Positions 7,902 to 17,123 of a DNA stretch of 64,000 nt are shown in pieces (position 1 is the first letter of the stretch; each line of letters begins with the position of its first letter). Made by a program: the position numbers and the translations under genes. The notes beneath the pieces were generated by a model. It was not told the origin of the DNA. It did no database searches and saw only the letters and a program-made list of their open reading frames with translations. The stretch is from Hyphomicrobiaceae bacterium (GTDB lineage Bacteria; Pseudomonadota; Alphaproteobacteria; Rhizobiales; Hyphomicrobiaceae), in NCBI GenBank assembly GCA_021730785.1, contig JAKFWF010000027.1:1-64000 (forward strand). The letters are read 5' to 3'.

Positions 7902-10900
7902 GTTCATCCGCCGGCCGATCGGCACGACCTTGATGGCGGTCGGGCTGTTTCTGGTCGGGCTCGCCGCTTACATTACGCTGCCGGTGGCGAGTTTGCCGAG
8001 CATCGACTTCCCGACGATTTTCGTGTCAGCGAGCCGGCCGGGCGCATCGCCGGAGACCATGGCCGCGACCGTCGCAGCTCCCTTGGAGCGCCGCCTCGGC
8101 GAGATCTCGGGTGTCACCGAGCTCACTTCGACGAACGCGCTCGGTAGCTCGACGATCATCGTGCAGTTCGACATGCGGCGGAATGTCGATGGCGCCGCGC
8201 GCGACGTGCAGGCAGCGATCAACGCCGCAGCAAGCGACCTGCCGTCCGATCTGCCGTCGGTGCCGACGTTCCGCAAGGCGAACCCGTCGGCTGCCCCGGT
8301 GCTGATCCTGGCGCTGACGTCGAAAAACATGGCGCCGAGCGCGATCTACGACGTCGCCGATACCGTCATCGCGCAACGCATTTCGCAGATCGACGGCGTC
8401 GCCGACGTGACCGTCAGCGGCGCCGAGCAGCCGGCCGTCCGCGTGCGCGTCAATCCCGGCATGCTGGCCGGCATGGGCTTGTCGATCGACGATGTGCGCA
8501 CGACCATCGCCGGCACCAACACCTTGGGTCCGGTCGGCACCTTCGAAGGGCGGGAGCTGGCCGAGACCATCGGCATCAACGCCCAGCTGCGAACGCCCGA
8601 GGACTACAAGAACCTCGTCGTGAAGACCAGCGACGGCGCGATCGTGCGCCTGTCGAACATCGCGACCATCGAAGCCGGTACCCGCAACACGCGCTCGGCC
8701 GCCTGGTTCAACATGCAGCCGGGCGTGATCCTGATCATCACCAAGCAGGGCAAGGCCAACGTCATCGAGACCGTCGACAAGGTGCTGGCGCTGATCCCCG
8801 AGCTGCAGCGGTGGATTCCGGCCGGCATCGAGGTGACGGTGCTGTCCGACCGCACGCGCACGATCCGAGCGAGCGTCGCCGACATGCAGATGACGCTCGC
8901 CCTGACCGTGGTGCTGGTGATGCTGGTCGTGCTCGTGTTCCTGCGGCGGGGGGCGGCGACGTTGGCTGCCGGCATCACCGTGCCGCTGTCGCTCGCCGGC
9001 ACGGTGGCTGCCATGTGGGTCGCCGGCTATTCGATCAACAACCTGACGCTGATGGCGCTCGCGGTGTCGGTCGGCTTCGTCGTCGACGATGCGATCGTGA
9101 TGATCGAGAACGCCTTCCGCAACCTGGAGCGCGGCAAGACGCCGTGGCAGGCGACGGTCGATGGCGCCGGCCAGATCGGCTTCACGGTGCTGTCGATCAG
9201 TCTTTCGCTGCTGGCAGCCTTCATTCCGCTGTTGTTCCTGTCCGGCGTGGTCGGCCGCCTGCTGCGCGAATTCTCGATGACGCTGGTGTTTGCGATCGTC
9301 GTCTCGACCTTCGTGTCGCTCACCGTCACGCCGATGATCTGCGCCCACCTGGTGCGCCGCCCGCCGAGCCCGGACGCGACGCTGTTCGACCGCATCATCG
9401 AGGGCGGCCTGTCGCGGCTGGTGCGCGGTTACGCCGCCACGCTGCGGCTGGCGCTGCGCTGGCAAGCGGTGATGATCGTGATCATGGTGGCGACCATCGC
9501 CCTCACCGTCGATCTCTACATCAAGACGCCGAAGGGCTACTTCCCGCAGGACGACAGCGGCCTGATCGTGGCGAGCACGCGCGCTTCGCCCGAGATCTCG
9601 TTCCAGGCCATGTCGGCGCTGCAGCAACGCGTCACCGAGATCCTGGTCAACGATCCGGGCGTCAACGCGGTCGCCTCCTCGGTCGGCGCCGGCGGGTTCG
9701 GTTCGTCGGTCAACCAGGGCCGCATGTTCGTCAACATCAAGCCGCGCAGCGAGACGGGCGAGACCACGGCCGAGTTCATCACCCGATTGCGGCCGAAGCT
9801 GCTGGCAGTTGGCGGCATGCAGGTGTTCATGTCCGCCTCCCTCGACATCCGAGCCGGCGGCCGCTCGTCGCGGGCAACCTACCAGTTCACACTGTGGAGC
9901 CCCGAACTGGACCAGCTGCTCGAGTGGGCGCCAAAGGTGATCGACCGGCTGCAGCGCACGCCCGGCCTCGTCGACGTGTCGAACGACCGCGAGCAGGGCG
10001 GACTGCAGGTCAATGCCGTGATCGATCGCACGGCGGCCGCCCGGCTCGGCGTGCGCATCGCTGACATCGATACGGCGCTGAACGATTCCTTTGCCCAGCG
10101 CCAGATCTCGACCATCTATTCGACGCGCAACCAGTACCGCGTGATCCTGGAGGTCGACCCGCAGTTCAGCCGCGAGCCGGCCGATCTCGCGCGCGTCTAC
10201 GTGCCGGCGGCGGATCGCACCCAGGTGCCGTTGACGGCGCTGGTGCGCTTCGACAAGGGTCTGGCGCCGCTCGTCATCAATCACCAGGGCCAGTTCCCGG
10301 CGATCACCGTCACCTACAATCTGGAAGACGGCACCACGCTGCAGCAGGCGCAGGCGGCGATCCAGAACGCGGTGGCCGAGTTGCGCATGCCCGACAGCAT
10401 CCGCGCCGAGGCGGCCGGCGATGCCCTGTCGTTCCAGCGTAGCGCCGGCGCGCAGCCGATCCTGATCTTTGCCGCCCTCATTGCGGTCTACATCGTGCTC
10501 GGCGTGCTGTACGAGAGCCTCGCCCATCCGTTGACGATCATCTCGACCCTGCCTTCTGCGGGGCTTGGTGCGCTCCTCGCGCTGCGGATCGCTAACGCCG
10601 AACTCGACTCGATCGCCCTCATCGGCATCATCCTGCTGATCGGCATCGTGAAAAAGAACGGCATCATGCTGGTCGACTTCGCGATCGAGGCCGAGCGCAT
10701 GCACGGTCGCTCGCCCAACGAGGCGATCTATGAAGCCTGCATCGAGCGCTTCCGCCCGATCCTGATGACGACGTTGGCGGCTTTGCTTGGTGCCGTCCCG
10801 CTGCTGATCGCGACCGGTCCCGGAGCGGAACTGCGGCGGCCGCTCGGCATCACGATCTGCGGCGGGCTGGTCATTTCGCAGATCCTGACGCTGTACACGA

Positions 10901-11007
10901 CGCCGGTCATCTACCTGCTGCTCGACCGCCTGCATCGGCGGCTGTGGGGCGAGACGGGGCATTCGCGAGCGGATACAGCCGACGGCAGCGGTGCGGCGGC
11001 CCGGTAG
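7885..11007 (+). CDS. mdtC: RND efflux pump inner-membrane subunit, MdtC-like
   Basis: Second HAE1-type RND pump subunit (1040 aa from this start), partner of MdtB in a heteromeric drug exporter. It starts NIALPFIRRPIGTTLMAVG, aligning with the first membrane helix of MdtB. Helix-4 proton residues appear in GFVVDDAIVMIENA and the helix-10 Lys in GIVKKNGIMLVDFA. The ORF track extends the frame back to a TTG at 7684, but that adds 67 residues encoded by the palindromic insertion, so ATG 7885 is chosen. The ribosome binding site here is poor (only GAG well upstream), and the ATG overlaps the stop of the short upstream ORF. The pump ends 14 bp from a convergent regulator gene. Confidence 0.92.
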   Translation: MNIALPFIRRPIGTTLMAVGLFLVGLAAYITLPVASLPSIDFPTIFVSASRPGASPETMAATVAAPLERRLGEISGVTELTSTNALGSSTIIVQFDMRRNVDGAARDVQAAINAAASDLPSDLPSVPTFRKANPSAAPVLILALTSKNMAPSAIYDVADTVIAQRISQIDGVADVTVSGAEQPAVRVRVNPGMLAGMGLSIDDVRTTIAGTNTLGPVGTFEGRELAETIGINAQLRTPEDYKNLVVKTSDGAIVRLSNIATIEAGTRNTRSAAWFNMQPGVILIITKQGKANVIETVDKVLALIPELQRWIPAGIEVTVLSDRTRTIRASVADMQMTLALTVVLVMLVVLVFLRRGAATLAAGITVPLSLAGTVAAMWVAGYSINNLTLMALAVSVGFVVDDAIVMIENAFRNLERGKTPWQATVDGAGQIGFTVLSISLSLLAAFIPLLFLSGVVGRLLREFSMTLVFAIVVSTFVSLTVTPMICAHLVRRPPSPDATLFDRIIEGGLSRLVRGYAATLRLALRWQAVMIVIMVATIALTVDLYIKTPKGYFPQDDSGLIVASTRASPEISFQAMSALQQRVTEILVNDPGVNAVASSVGAGGFGSSVNQGRMFVNIKPRSETGETTAEFITRLRPKLLAVGGMQVFMSASLDIRAGGRSSRATYQFTLWSPELDQLLEWAPKVIDRLQRTPGLVDVSNDREQGGLQVNAVIDRTAAARLGVRIADIDTALNDSFAQRQISTIYSTRNQYRVILEVDPQFSREPADLARVYVPAADRTQVPLTALVRFDKGLAPLVINHQGQFPAITVTYNLEDGTTLQQAQAAIQNAVAELRMPDSIRAEAAGDALSFQRSAGAQPILIFAALIAVYIVLGVLYESLAHPLTIISTLPSAGLGALLALRIANAELDSIALIGIILLIGIVKKNGIMLVDFAIEAERMHGRSPNEAIYEACIERFRPILMTTLAALLGAVPLLIATGPGAELRRPLGITICGGLVISQILTLYTTPVIYLLLDRLHRRLWGETGHSRADTADGSGAAAR

Positions 11008-11020
11008 CCGGGGTCTGGCG

Positions 11021-11794
11021 TCACGTCACCAGCCGCGCATAGCCCTGCTCCACCGTCTCATCCAGCAGTCGGCGATACTCGGCATGTGCCGCGTGGCCTG
11101 ATGTGATCTCACCGAAGGCCACGTCCTTCATGGTGTCGCGGCGGGCGTAGACGATCGGCGTCGCCACCGGCACCAGCTGGGCACGGGATTTGTTCAGCGT
11201 GGTGATGATGCCGCGCATCTCGCCATTTTGATCCAACTGCGACACCAGCACCATCCGCATCGCCCCCTTGGTCAGCGACACGAGGTGGATGAACATGGAG
11301 GAGGCCGGCACATAGAGCCGCCCGCGATGGGAAAAGGGGGCGTCGGGCCGATCCTGCTCTTCGAACAGCAAACTCGGCCAGCCGGCATCCCAGGTGATCT
11401 CGGTGCGGTAGGCGATGATCATGCCGGGCTTGGTGAAGGCCGGCCGCACGGTCAAATAGCTGCCGATGTAGTGATCGACGGCGAGGCGGCTGTAGGCGCC
11501 CATGTACAACGGCGCGACTTCGGTACCCAGTCCGGGCTTGCCCGGCTCGTGCCGCTCTACGACCTCGCCGCCCGGCGCTCCATTCCAGGTCCTTTTCACG
11601 TCCTCGAAGTCGAGGCCGAGCACCATGCACACGTCGAACAGCGTCTGATCGCGCACGGGACGGCCGTTCACGAGGTTCTGGATCGTTTTCTCGTGGCAAT
11701 CGGCGGCATCGGCGAGCTCGGCCTGGGTGATCTTTTTCTCGATCATGGCCTTGGAAATGCGGGCCACGGCAGGGTTGCGATCGGCGGTTGGCAT
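11021..11794 (-). CDS. XRE-family transcriptional regulator with C-terminal sensing domain
   Basis: 257-residue regulator with an N-terminal helix-turn-helix of the Cro/CI type (about residues 12-65). KKITQAELADAADCHEKTIQ is the turn-helix part, followed by NLVNGRPVRD. The remaining 190 residues form a beta-rich domain I do not recognise by name (LYMGAYSRLAVDHYIGSYLTVRPAF, YRTEITWD), perhaps a ligand- or effector-binding fold. It is convergent with mdtC, so a role in efflux control is possible but not shown. The start follows the only good ATG; the upstream side faces the LprI-like gene divergently. Confidence 0.75.
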   Translation of the reverse strand: MPTADRNPAVARISKAMIEKKITQAELADAADCHEKTIQNLVNGRPVRDQTLFDVCMVLGLDFEDVKRTWNGAPGGEVVERHEPGKPGLGTEVAPLYMGAYSRLAVDHYIGSYLTVRPAFTKPGMIIAYRTEITWDAGWPSLLFEEQDRPDAPFSHRGRLYVPASSMFIHLVSLTKGAMRMVLVSQLDQNGEMRGIITTLNKSRAQLVPVATPIVYARRDTMKDVAFGEITSGHAAHAEYRRLLDETVEQGYARLVT

Positions 11795-11988
11795 GGAGGG
11801 TCCGGGCTCAGTCGAGCCTGGCGCAAGTGCCGGCTCATGCCGGAAAGTACTGGAAGGTTCTCACCCGACGCAATCAGCAACCGCGCGATGCCGGCGAATT
11901 CCGCTTGCTGGCGGCAAACGGGCTGAACATTCCAGCCGCGGTTGGGCACGGTGGCGCCATCGCACCGTCACCCCTTGGGAGGCTTCAC

Positions 11989-12342
11989 ATGAACTGCTCG
12001 CTGAAACTCACGCTCGCCGCCGCACTGTCCGCCTCGGTCTTGGTACTTGCCACACCGGCCGGCGCCACGGATTTCTCGTGCCATGAAGCGACGACTGGCG
12101 CCGAACGCACGATCTGCTCGGACCGCAAGCTGTCGAACCTCGATGACAAGATGGCGACGCTGTACGGCCGCCTGTGGGCCGTATCGGGCACGCGCGAGCG
12201 CCTCGCGCTGCGCTCCTATCAGCACCGCTTCCTGGCTGCCCGCGACGCCTGCGGCCGCAAAGCGGCCTGCATCCACGACGCCTACCTCGACCAGATCAGC
12301 GTGCTCAGCGGCCGGCTGATCGAAGCCAGTGCCGAAGAATGA
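11989..12342 (+). CDS. Secreted LprI-like small protein
   Basis: 117-residue protein exported by a Sec signal peptide (MNCSLKLTLAAALSASVLVL, cleavage probably after PAGA). The mature part has four Cys in the pattern FSCHEATTGAERTICSD and DACGRKAACIHDAY, typical of lysozyme-inhibitor LprI-like domains that form two disulphides in the periplasm. The ORF track begins far upstream at 11788, but ATG 11989 is preceded by GGGAGG and starts the signal sequence, so it is chosen. The family often inhibits host or competitor lysozyme, but many members are uncharacterised. It is convergent with the DUF1501 gene. Confidence 0.75.
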   Translation: MNCSLKLTLAAALSASVLVLATPAGATDFSCHEATTGAERTICSDRKLSNLDDKMATLYGRLWAVSGTRERLALRSYQHRFLAARDACGRKAACIHDAYLDQISVLSGRLIEASAEE

Positions 12343-12368
12343 CGGCGGCATCATAGCCCGCCCATGGC

Positions 12369-13622
12369 TCAGGCCACCAGGCCGTCCATGGGCTCGACGC
12401 CGCGGCTCTCGGGGAACACTTTGGTGCCAAGCGCGCCGGCCGGAATGCCGAGGTGGTCGCGCAGCACGCCCTTGACCACCGCGCGCAGATCCAGTGTCGG
12501 GGCCAGATCGCGGCCCTCATAGAGGTTGCGGTCGGCCAGGCCCGGCCACTTGGCAATCACCCGTCCGCCCTTGACTGCGCCGCCCAGGACGAGGGCGGCG
12601 GTCGCAGTACCATGATCGGTGCCGTCGGTACCGTTGGTATAGGCCGTGCGGCCGAACTCGGTGGCGATGACGACGACCGTATCCTTCCAGGCCGGCCCCA
12701 TGCCTTCGGCAAATGCTCTGATCGCTGCATCGAGGCCGGACAGCCGGTTGGCCAGTTGGCCTTGCACCACGCCCTCGTTGGCATGGGTATCCCAGCCGTT
12801 ATAGCTCAGCGCGCCGACGCGGGGGCCATCGGCTGCCGACAGGAACTTGGCCGCGGTCTCGGCGGTATCGACGAAATCGCGGAACGGGCGGGGCGTCGGC
12901 GGCTGGCCGGGCTGAACCGCAGGAGCGGCTGCAGGCGCGGCGGCTGCCTGCGCCGTGGCGACCTTGTCGATGTCGAGGCCCTCGGCAAAGGCGCGCGCCA
13001 GTTTCGGGTCGGTCTGGCTGTAAAGATCCATCAGGCGGGCAACGGTCGAATCGCGCAGCTGGATGCCGTAGGCCTTGGGGATCCACGACATGACCGGCGC
13101 TGCGCCACGCATGACCAGCGGCACGACCGCACCCATGGCGAGTCCCTTCGGATCGGCGCGGCCCGCAATGCTCAGGCCGGCAAGCGCACGGTTGAGCCAG
13201 CCGTCATCGGCACGTGTCACCCCGGGCAACCCGCTTTCCAGCACATCCTGAGCATCGAAATGCGAGCGGCCGCGATAGGGCGTCGACACCGCATGCACCG
13301 CCAACGCTTCGCGCTTCTGGTAGAGCGCGTGCAGAAAAGGCATGCTTGGATTGAGCACGAAGAAGCTGTCGAGCGGCAGGCCGGCTGCGGCGCCCTCCCT
13401 GGTGAGGGCGAGCTTCTGGCGGATGCGTTCGTAGTCGGGATCGCCGACCGGGGCGATCATCGAGAGCCCGTCGAGGCCGCCGCGCAGAATGATGGTCAGC
13501 AGCCGCGGATCGCGGGTGCCGGCGGCCATACCTTTCGGCACGAAGCCCCACAGCGCCAGGCTTGCCGCACCACCGGCCAGCAGCTGGCGCCGGCCGAGTG
13601 AGATTTGTTCCGTACATGCCAT
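12369..13622 (-). CDS. DUF1501 family Tat-exported protein
   Basis: 417-residue member of DUF1501. The N-terminus has a twin-arginine signal (GRRQLLAGGAASLALWGFVP), so the folded protein is exported. The body contains ILRGGLDGLSMI and IATEFGRTAYTNGTDGTDHG, the latter resembling sulfatase/phosphatase-like metal-binding segments, and ends with a conserved block ATLDLR-type followed by PAGALGTKVFPES. An Ala/Pro-rich insert lies near residue 225. DUF1501 genes are almost always paired with a DUF1800 gene, as here: the DUF1800 stop lies 3 bp upstream of this ATG. The biochemical function is unknown; a role in a cell-surface or periplasmic process is the usual inference. Confidence 0.85.
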   Translation of the reverse strand: MACTEQISLGRRQLLAGGAASLALWGFVPKGMAAGTRDPRLLTIILRGGLDGLSMIAPVGDPDYERIRQKLALTREGAAAGLPLDSFFVLNPSMPFLHALYQKREALAVHAVSTPYRGRSHFDAQDVLESGLPGVTRADDGWLNRALAGLSIAGRADPKGLAMGAVVPLVMRGAAPVMSWIPKAYGIQLRDSTVARLMDLYSQTDPKLARAFAEGLDIDKVATAQAAAAPAAAPAVQPGQPPTPRPFRDFVDTAETAAKFLSAADGPRVGALSYNGWDTHANEGVVQGQLANRLSGLDAAIRAFAEGMGPAWKDTVVVIATEFGRTAYTNGTDGTDHGTATAALVLGGAVKGGRVIAKWPGLADRNLYEGRDLAPTLDLRAVVKGVLRDHLGIPAGALGTKVFPESRGVEPMDGLVA

Positions 13623-13625
13623 GGG

Positions 13626-15092
13626 CTATCTCCTCAGGAACTCTGGCGACATGATCAGCAGCTCGATGCCCTGCTCGCGGGCCTCCGACCGTGCGATGGC
13701 CTGGCGCGTTTGCTCGCTCAGCGCCGGCCCCAGCAGATCGGCCGCCAGCACGCGCGGATCGGCATTGCGGTCGACATCGCGTGCGAGCCGCTCGGCAATG
13801 CGCAGGCGCTCGCGGAGTGCGGAGGGCCCCATCCAGGCGTCGTCATCGTCGGGCCAGCCCTTGGGTGACGGCGGCTGCCACACGGGCTGGCCGAGCAGGC
13901 CCGCCAGTCGCACGATTTCGCCGGGCTTCTGCTGCAGTCCGAGCCCGCGCACGAGCGAGACCGCGAAGTCGTAGGGCGGCACGATTTTGACCGGTCCCTG
14001 CTGCCAAACTTCCGGCTGGGTGAGAAGCGTGCGGGCCACCGCCGACAAATCGCCGTCGGAATCGCGGAACGTCTTTTCCAGCGCGGCGACCAGCGCGGCG
14101 GGCGGCTTTTCCGAAACGAAATGCCGGGCCAGGCGGGTCGCGATGTTGCGAGCAGTTGCCGGGTGGCGTGCCAGATCATCGAGCGCCTGTTCGGCGGCCC
14201 GCTGTCCTTCGTCCGTGTAACGCTTGCCCAGCAGGGAGATGTCGCCCGGCTCGTGGCGGTTCGCTGCAAAAAAGAACTTGCCGGGCTCGGAGCGCTCGAC
14301 ATTGACCTGGCCGACCGTCCAGCCGGTATAGAGGCGTGCGAGGTTCGTCACGTCGTCCTGGGTGTAGCCGCCAGCGACGCCGAGCGTGTGCAGCTCGAGG
14401 GTTTCGCGTGCCAGGTTCTCGTTGAGTCCGCGCGCGCGGTTGCGACCAGCCCGGCTGTTCGGCCCGATCGATACCTGATTGTCGAGGTAGATCAGCATCG
14501 CCGGGTGCTGGGTGACGGCGCGCAGCATGGTGGCAAAGCGGCCAAGCACGTGCGGGCGAATGGCCTCGCGCTCGTAACCGCCGACAAGGCCCCGCACGGG
14601 GCCCTTGGCGGATGAAACGCAGAAATGGTTGGACCAGAACAGCACCAGGCGCTCGACGAAGGCTTTGTCGGTCGTCACCGCGCGCTCGATGCGGGCGGCC
14701 AACTCGTCGTTGAGCACGTCGCGGCGCATCTGGTTGGGCGAGCCGTTGGTCAAGGGCTTTGCAGCAGCCGGCGACACAGCGCCCGGCGGCGTCGCCGACG
14801 ACACTGGACCAGATGACACCGGCGCTTGCGCCGCGGCAACCTTGCCCGCATCGGCCTTCAGGGCTTCCTTCAGCAGCAGCTGCCCCAGGCGCTGCGTAAA
14901 CTGCGCTTCCTGCGTCAGTGCGTAGACGACGTGGCTCGGATCGAGATCGGGGTTATCGATGCGGGCGGCTGTCTTGTCGGTGATGCAGCTCAGCAAAAAC
15001 CCGCGTGGATCGCTGGCGATCTTGTGCATGTCGCCCGGCTTCGGCCCGAGCCCGAAGCGGCGGAGTGCGGTCACGGTGTCATGCTGCGACAT
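13626..15092 (-). CDS. DUF1800 family protein
   Basis: 488-residue DUF1800 protein, first gene of a two-gene unit with DUF1501. Recognisable blocks include RFGLGPKPGDMHKIASDPRG, LVLFWSNHFCVS, NENLARETLELHTLGV, YTQDDVTNLARLYTGWTV and DDLARHPATARNIATRLARHFV, which are the family signatures. An Ala/Pro/Ser-rich stretch (about residues 95-130) interrupts the N-terminal part. The ORF track starts it at 15170; ATG 15092 is preferred since GAGG lies five bases upstream and the protein then begins at the conserved region. No export signal is obvious with this start. The function is unknown; the gene is expressed before its DUF1501 partner. Confidence 0.85.
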   Translation of the reverse strand: MSQHDTVTALRRFGLGPKPGDMHKIASDPRGFLLSCITDKTAARIDNPDLDPSHVVYALTQEAQFTQRLGQLLLKEALKADAGKVAAAQAPVSSGPVSSATPPGAVSPAAAKPLTNGSPNQMRRDVLNDELAARIERAVTTDKAFVERLVLFWSNHFCVSSAKGPVRGLVGGYEREAIRPHVLGRFATMLRAVTQHPAMLIYLDNQVSIGPNSRAGRNRARGLNENLARETLELHTLGVAGGYTQDDVTNLARLYTGWTVGQVNVERSEPGKFFFAANRHEPGDISLLGKRYTDEGQRAAEQALDDLARHPATARNIATRLARHFVSEKPPAALVAALEKTFRDSDGDLSAVARTLLTQPEVWQQGPVKIVPPYDFAVSLVRGLGLQQKPGEIVRLAGLLGQPVWQPPSPKGWPDDDDAWMGPSALRERLRIAERLARDVDRNADPRVLAADLLGPALSEQTRQAIARSEAREQGIELLIMSPEFLRR

Positions 15093-15348
15093 GGGTGCCT
15101 CGACGATGAGGATCACAAACGGGGCGAATTCGGCCGGCGCCAGGGTGGCAGGGTTCCGGTTAGCAGCCACTTAACGCCGCCACGTGATTAATTCCGTCGG
15201 CTCCAGCCGGCCCGCAGGATGCCATGGGGGCGGAACTGTTATCTTGGAGCGCGACAACCGCCATTCGCCGCGGGCCACGACTGACGCGGCGATGCGCAGG
15301 CACAACGAACTGCCCGTCGCTGGCAGGCAACTGAGCGCAGAGAAACTA

Positions 15349-15433
15349 TGGTGCGGTCAAGAAGACTCGAACTTCCACGGGTTGCCCCGCTACCACCTCA
15401 AGGTAGTGCGTCTACCAATTCCGCCATGACCGC
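15349..15433 (-). tRNA. tRNA-Leu (anticodon GAG)
   Basis: Reading the minus strand gives a complete cloverleaf of 85 nt: acceptor GCGGTCA/TGACCGC, D arm with GGTAGACGC, anticodon arm CTACC-TTGAGGT-GGTAG with anticodon GAG, an extended variable arm (class II, as expected for Leu), T arm with GTTCGAGTC, and an encoded CCA end. It reads CTC and CTT leucine codons. It lies between the DUF1800 gene and lipB. Confidence 0.95.
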
Positions 15434-15580
15434 TTGCCGACGAGCACGAGTACCCGCCAGATGTGGGATGATGCAACGCTTAAGCCTTGCCCCTCCAACG
15501 GCTGGTCGAGTAACAGACGCTGGCCATGAACGCAAGGCCGAAGCTCACCTTAACGCCCATCGTCCAGCACCGGTCATCCC

Positions 15581-16267
15581 ATGCCTTCCGCCGCCGAACT
15601 GACCGTCGTGGAGTGGGCCATCAGCGACCAGCCGGTCGCCTATGACGCGGCACTTCTTGCGATGGAAAGCCGCGTTGCCCGGATCGCCGACGGCACGGCG
15701 CCCGAACTCATCTGGCTGCTCGAGCATCCGCCGCTCTACACCGCCGGCACCAGCGCCCGCATGAGCGATCTGCTCCAACCGGAACGCTTCCCGGTCCACG
15801 AAACCGGCCGCGGCGGCCAATTCACCTACCACGGGCCCGGCCAGCGCATTGCCTATGTGATGCTTGATCTGCGCCTGCGCGGGCGTGACGTGCGCTCCTT
15901 CATCGGGACGCTGGAGGCCTGGATCATCGCAACGCTCGCCAGCTTCAACGTGCGCGGCGAAGTGCGCACCGACCGCGTCGGCGTGTGGGTGATGCGGCCC
16001 GAGCGTGGGCCCGCCGTCGAAGACAAGATTGCCGCCATCGGCCTGCGCTTGCGGCGCTGGGTCAGCTTTCATGGGCTCAGTTTGAACGTCGAGCCTGATC
16101 TCGAGCATTTCAGCGGCATCGTGCCCTGCGGGGTTGCCCAGCATGGCGTCACCAGCTTGGCTGATCTTGGCCTAACCCCGCAAATGAGCGACGTCGACAT
16201 GGCCCTGGAACAGGCCTTCCTCGCCGGCATTGCGCCGGTCCGGCACGTGACGCCGCCAACGGCGTAA
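15581..16267 (+). CDS. lipB: Octanoyltransferase LipB
   Basis: Lipoyl(octanoyl) transferase that moves octanoyl from acyl-carrier protein to lipoyl domains of pyruvate and 2-oxoglutarate dehydrogenases. The 228-aa protein has all family marks: [12 protein letters not shown], the substrate loop [13 protein letters not shown], the catalytic Lys in [18 protein letters not shown], and the catalytic Cys in [14 protein letters not shown]. The length is typical. The start at 15581 is the first ATG in the frame and gives the normal N-terminus. It is transcribed away from the tRNA, and no lipA is in the window. Confidence 0.95.
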   Translation: MPSAAELTVVEWAISDQPVAYDAALLAMESRVARIADGTAPELIWLLEHPPLYTAGTSARMSDLLQPERFPVHETGRGGQFTYHGPGQRIAYVMLDLRLRGRDVRSFIGTLEAWIIATLASFNVRGEVRTDRVGVWVMRPERGPAVEDKIAAIGLRLRRWVSFHGLSLNVEPDLEHFSGIVPCGVAQHGVTSLADLGLTPQMSDVDMALEQAFLAGIAPVRHVTPPTA

Positions 16268-16384
16268 GTGCCGGGGCTGGCGCTGGCGGCTCGAGCGCCG
16301 ATATCGAGCACCTGGCAACCCTCTGTTAACCCGGTTAGCGGTACTCTTCGCCGATACGTATCGGTGCAGGACTGCGATGCCGCT

Positions 16385-16996
16385 ATGAACATGAACTACG
16401 AGCGGGCTGACGGCGGGGAGACAATCGAATTGTCTCGCCGGCCTTCGATCGCCTCGATCGTGCTCATTCTGGTCGGCATCCTGTTGGTGCTGCAGGTCGC
16501 TCTCGTGCTCGCAACCCGCCCGCTGGTCCTGCCGCTGATGATCTTGCTGGTGATCGCGGCCGGTTCGGCCGGCTGGCTTGCATTAATCGCGATGGAAGCG
16601 GTGTTGCCCGTCTCGGTCAAACTGAACAAGGAGGGCATCAGCATCGAGCGCCTGCTCGGCAACGCCACGGTGCCCTGGGGCGACCTTGCGGCCGTGAAAC
16701 TGATCCCCTCGGTCGGCACGCTGTCCGATGATCCTGCCGCCAGCGCCAAGGGCCGGCTCGCCGTCGGCTTGTTCCTGAAATCCCGCAAGACACCGCGGGC
16801 GCACGAACTGGAGGCCGATATCGTCGTGTTCGGTGCGTCCGATGCCCACGCGGAACTGCTGCTGCGGCTGGTCGAGCGCATTGCCGATTTCAAGGCCCGC
16901 GTCCAGTCCGGTGCGGCAGAACCCGGCCGCCGCATCCGCAAGGCCGCCGCCATTGCCCCGCCGACCGCGTTCCGCAAGAACCGCCCGGCCGCCTGA
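16385..16996 (+). CDS. Membrane protein with PH-like domain, uncharacterised
   Basis: 203-residue protein with a short charged N-terminus, two membrane helices (about residues 20-41 and 47-70, rich in Ile, Leu and Val), then a cytoplasmic domain beginning VSVKLNKEGISIERLLGNATVPWGDLA. The pattern of a hairpin of helices followed by that strand-turn resembles bacterial PH-like (bPH) membrane proteins, but this is a fold guess. The C-terminus is Arg/Pro-rich. The ORF track starts it at GTG 16268, abutting lipB; ATG 16385 is preferred because the 39 extra residues are not conserved-looking and the helix hairpin then sits near the N-terminus. Function unknown. Confidence 0.6.
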   Translation: MNMNYERADGGETIELSRRPSIASIVLILVGILLVLQVALVLATRPLVLPLMILLVIAAGSAGWLALIAMEAVLPVSVKLNKEGISIERLLGNATVPWGDLAAVKLIPSVGTLSDDPAASAKGRLAVGLFLKSRKTPRAHELEADIVVFGASDAHAELLLRLVERIADFKARVQSGAAEPGRRIRKAAAIAPPTAFRKNRPAA

Positions 16997-17123
16997 GTTG
17001 GCGCACCTTTGATCCGCCAGATCGAGGAAGCCACGCGGTTGCCCCCCCACCAGTTTGCCCCGCCCCTTGATCTCACGGTCGTAGTGTCCGAGGTTGCCGC
17101 CTCAACGACAGGATCAGGCAGCC

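Noticed and set aside
8026-10962. 978-codon minus-strand ORF opposite mdtC
   Set aside because: Arg/Asp/His/Gly-rich composition typical of antisense frames in GC-rich genes; the plus strand encodes a clear RND pump.
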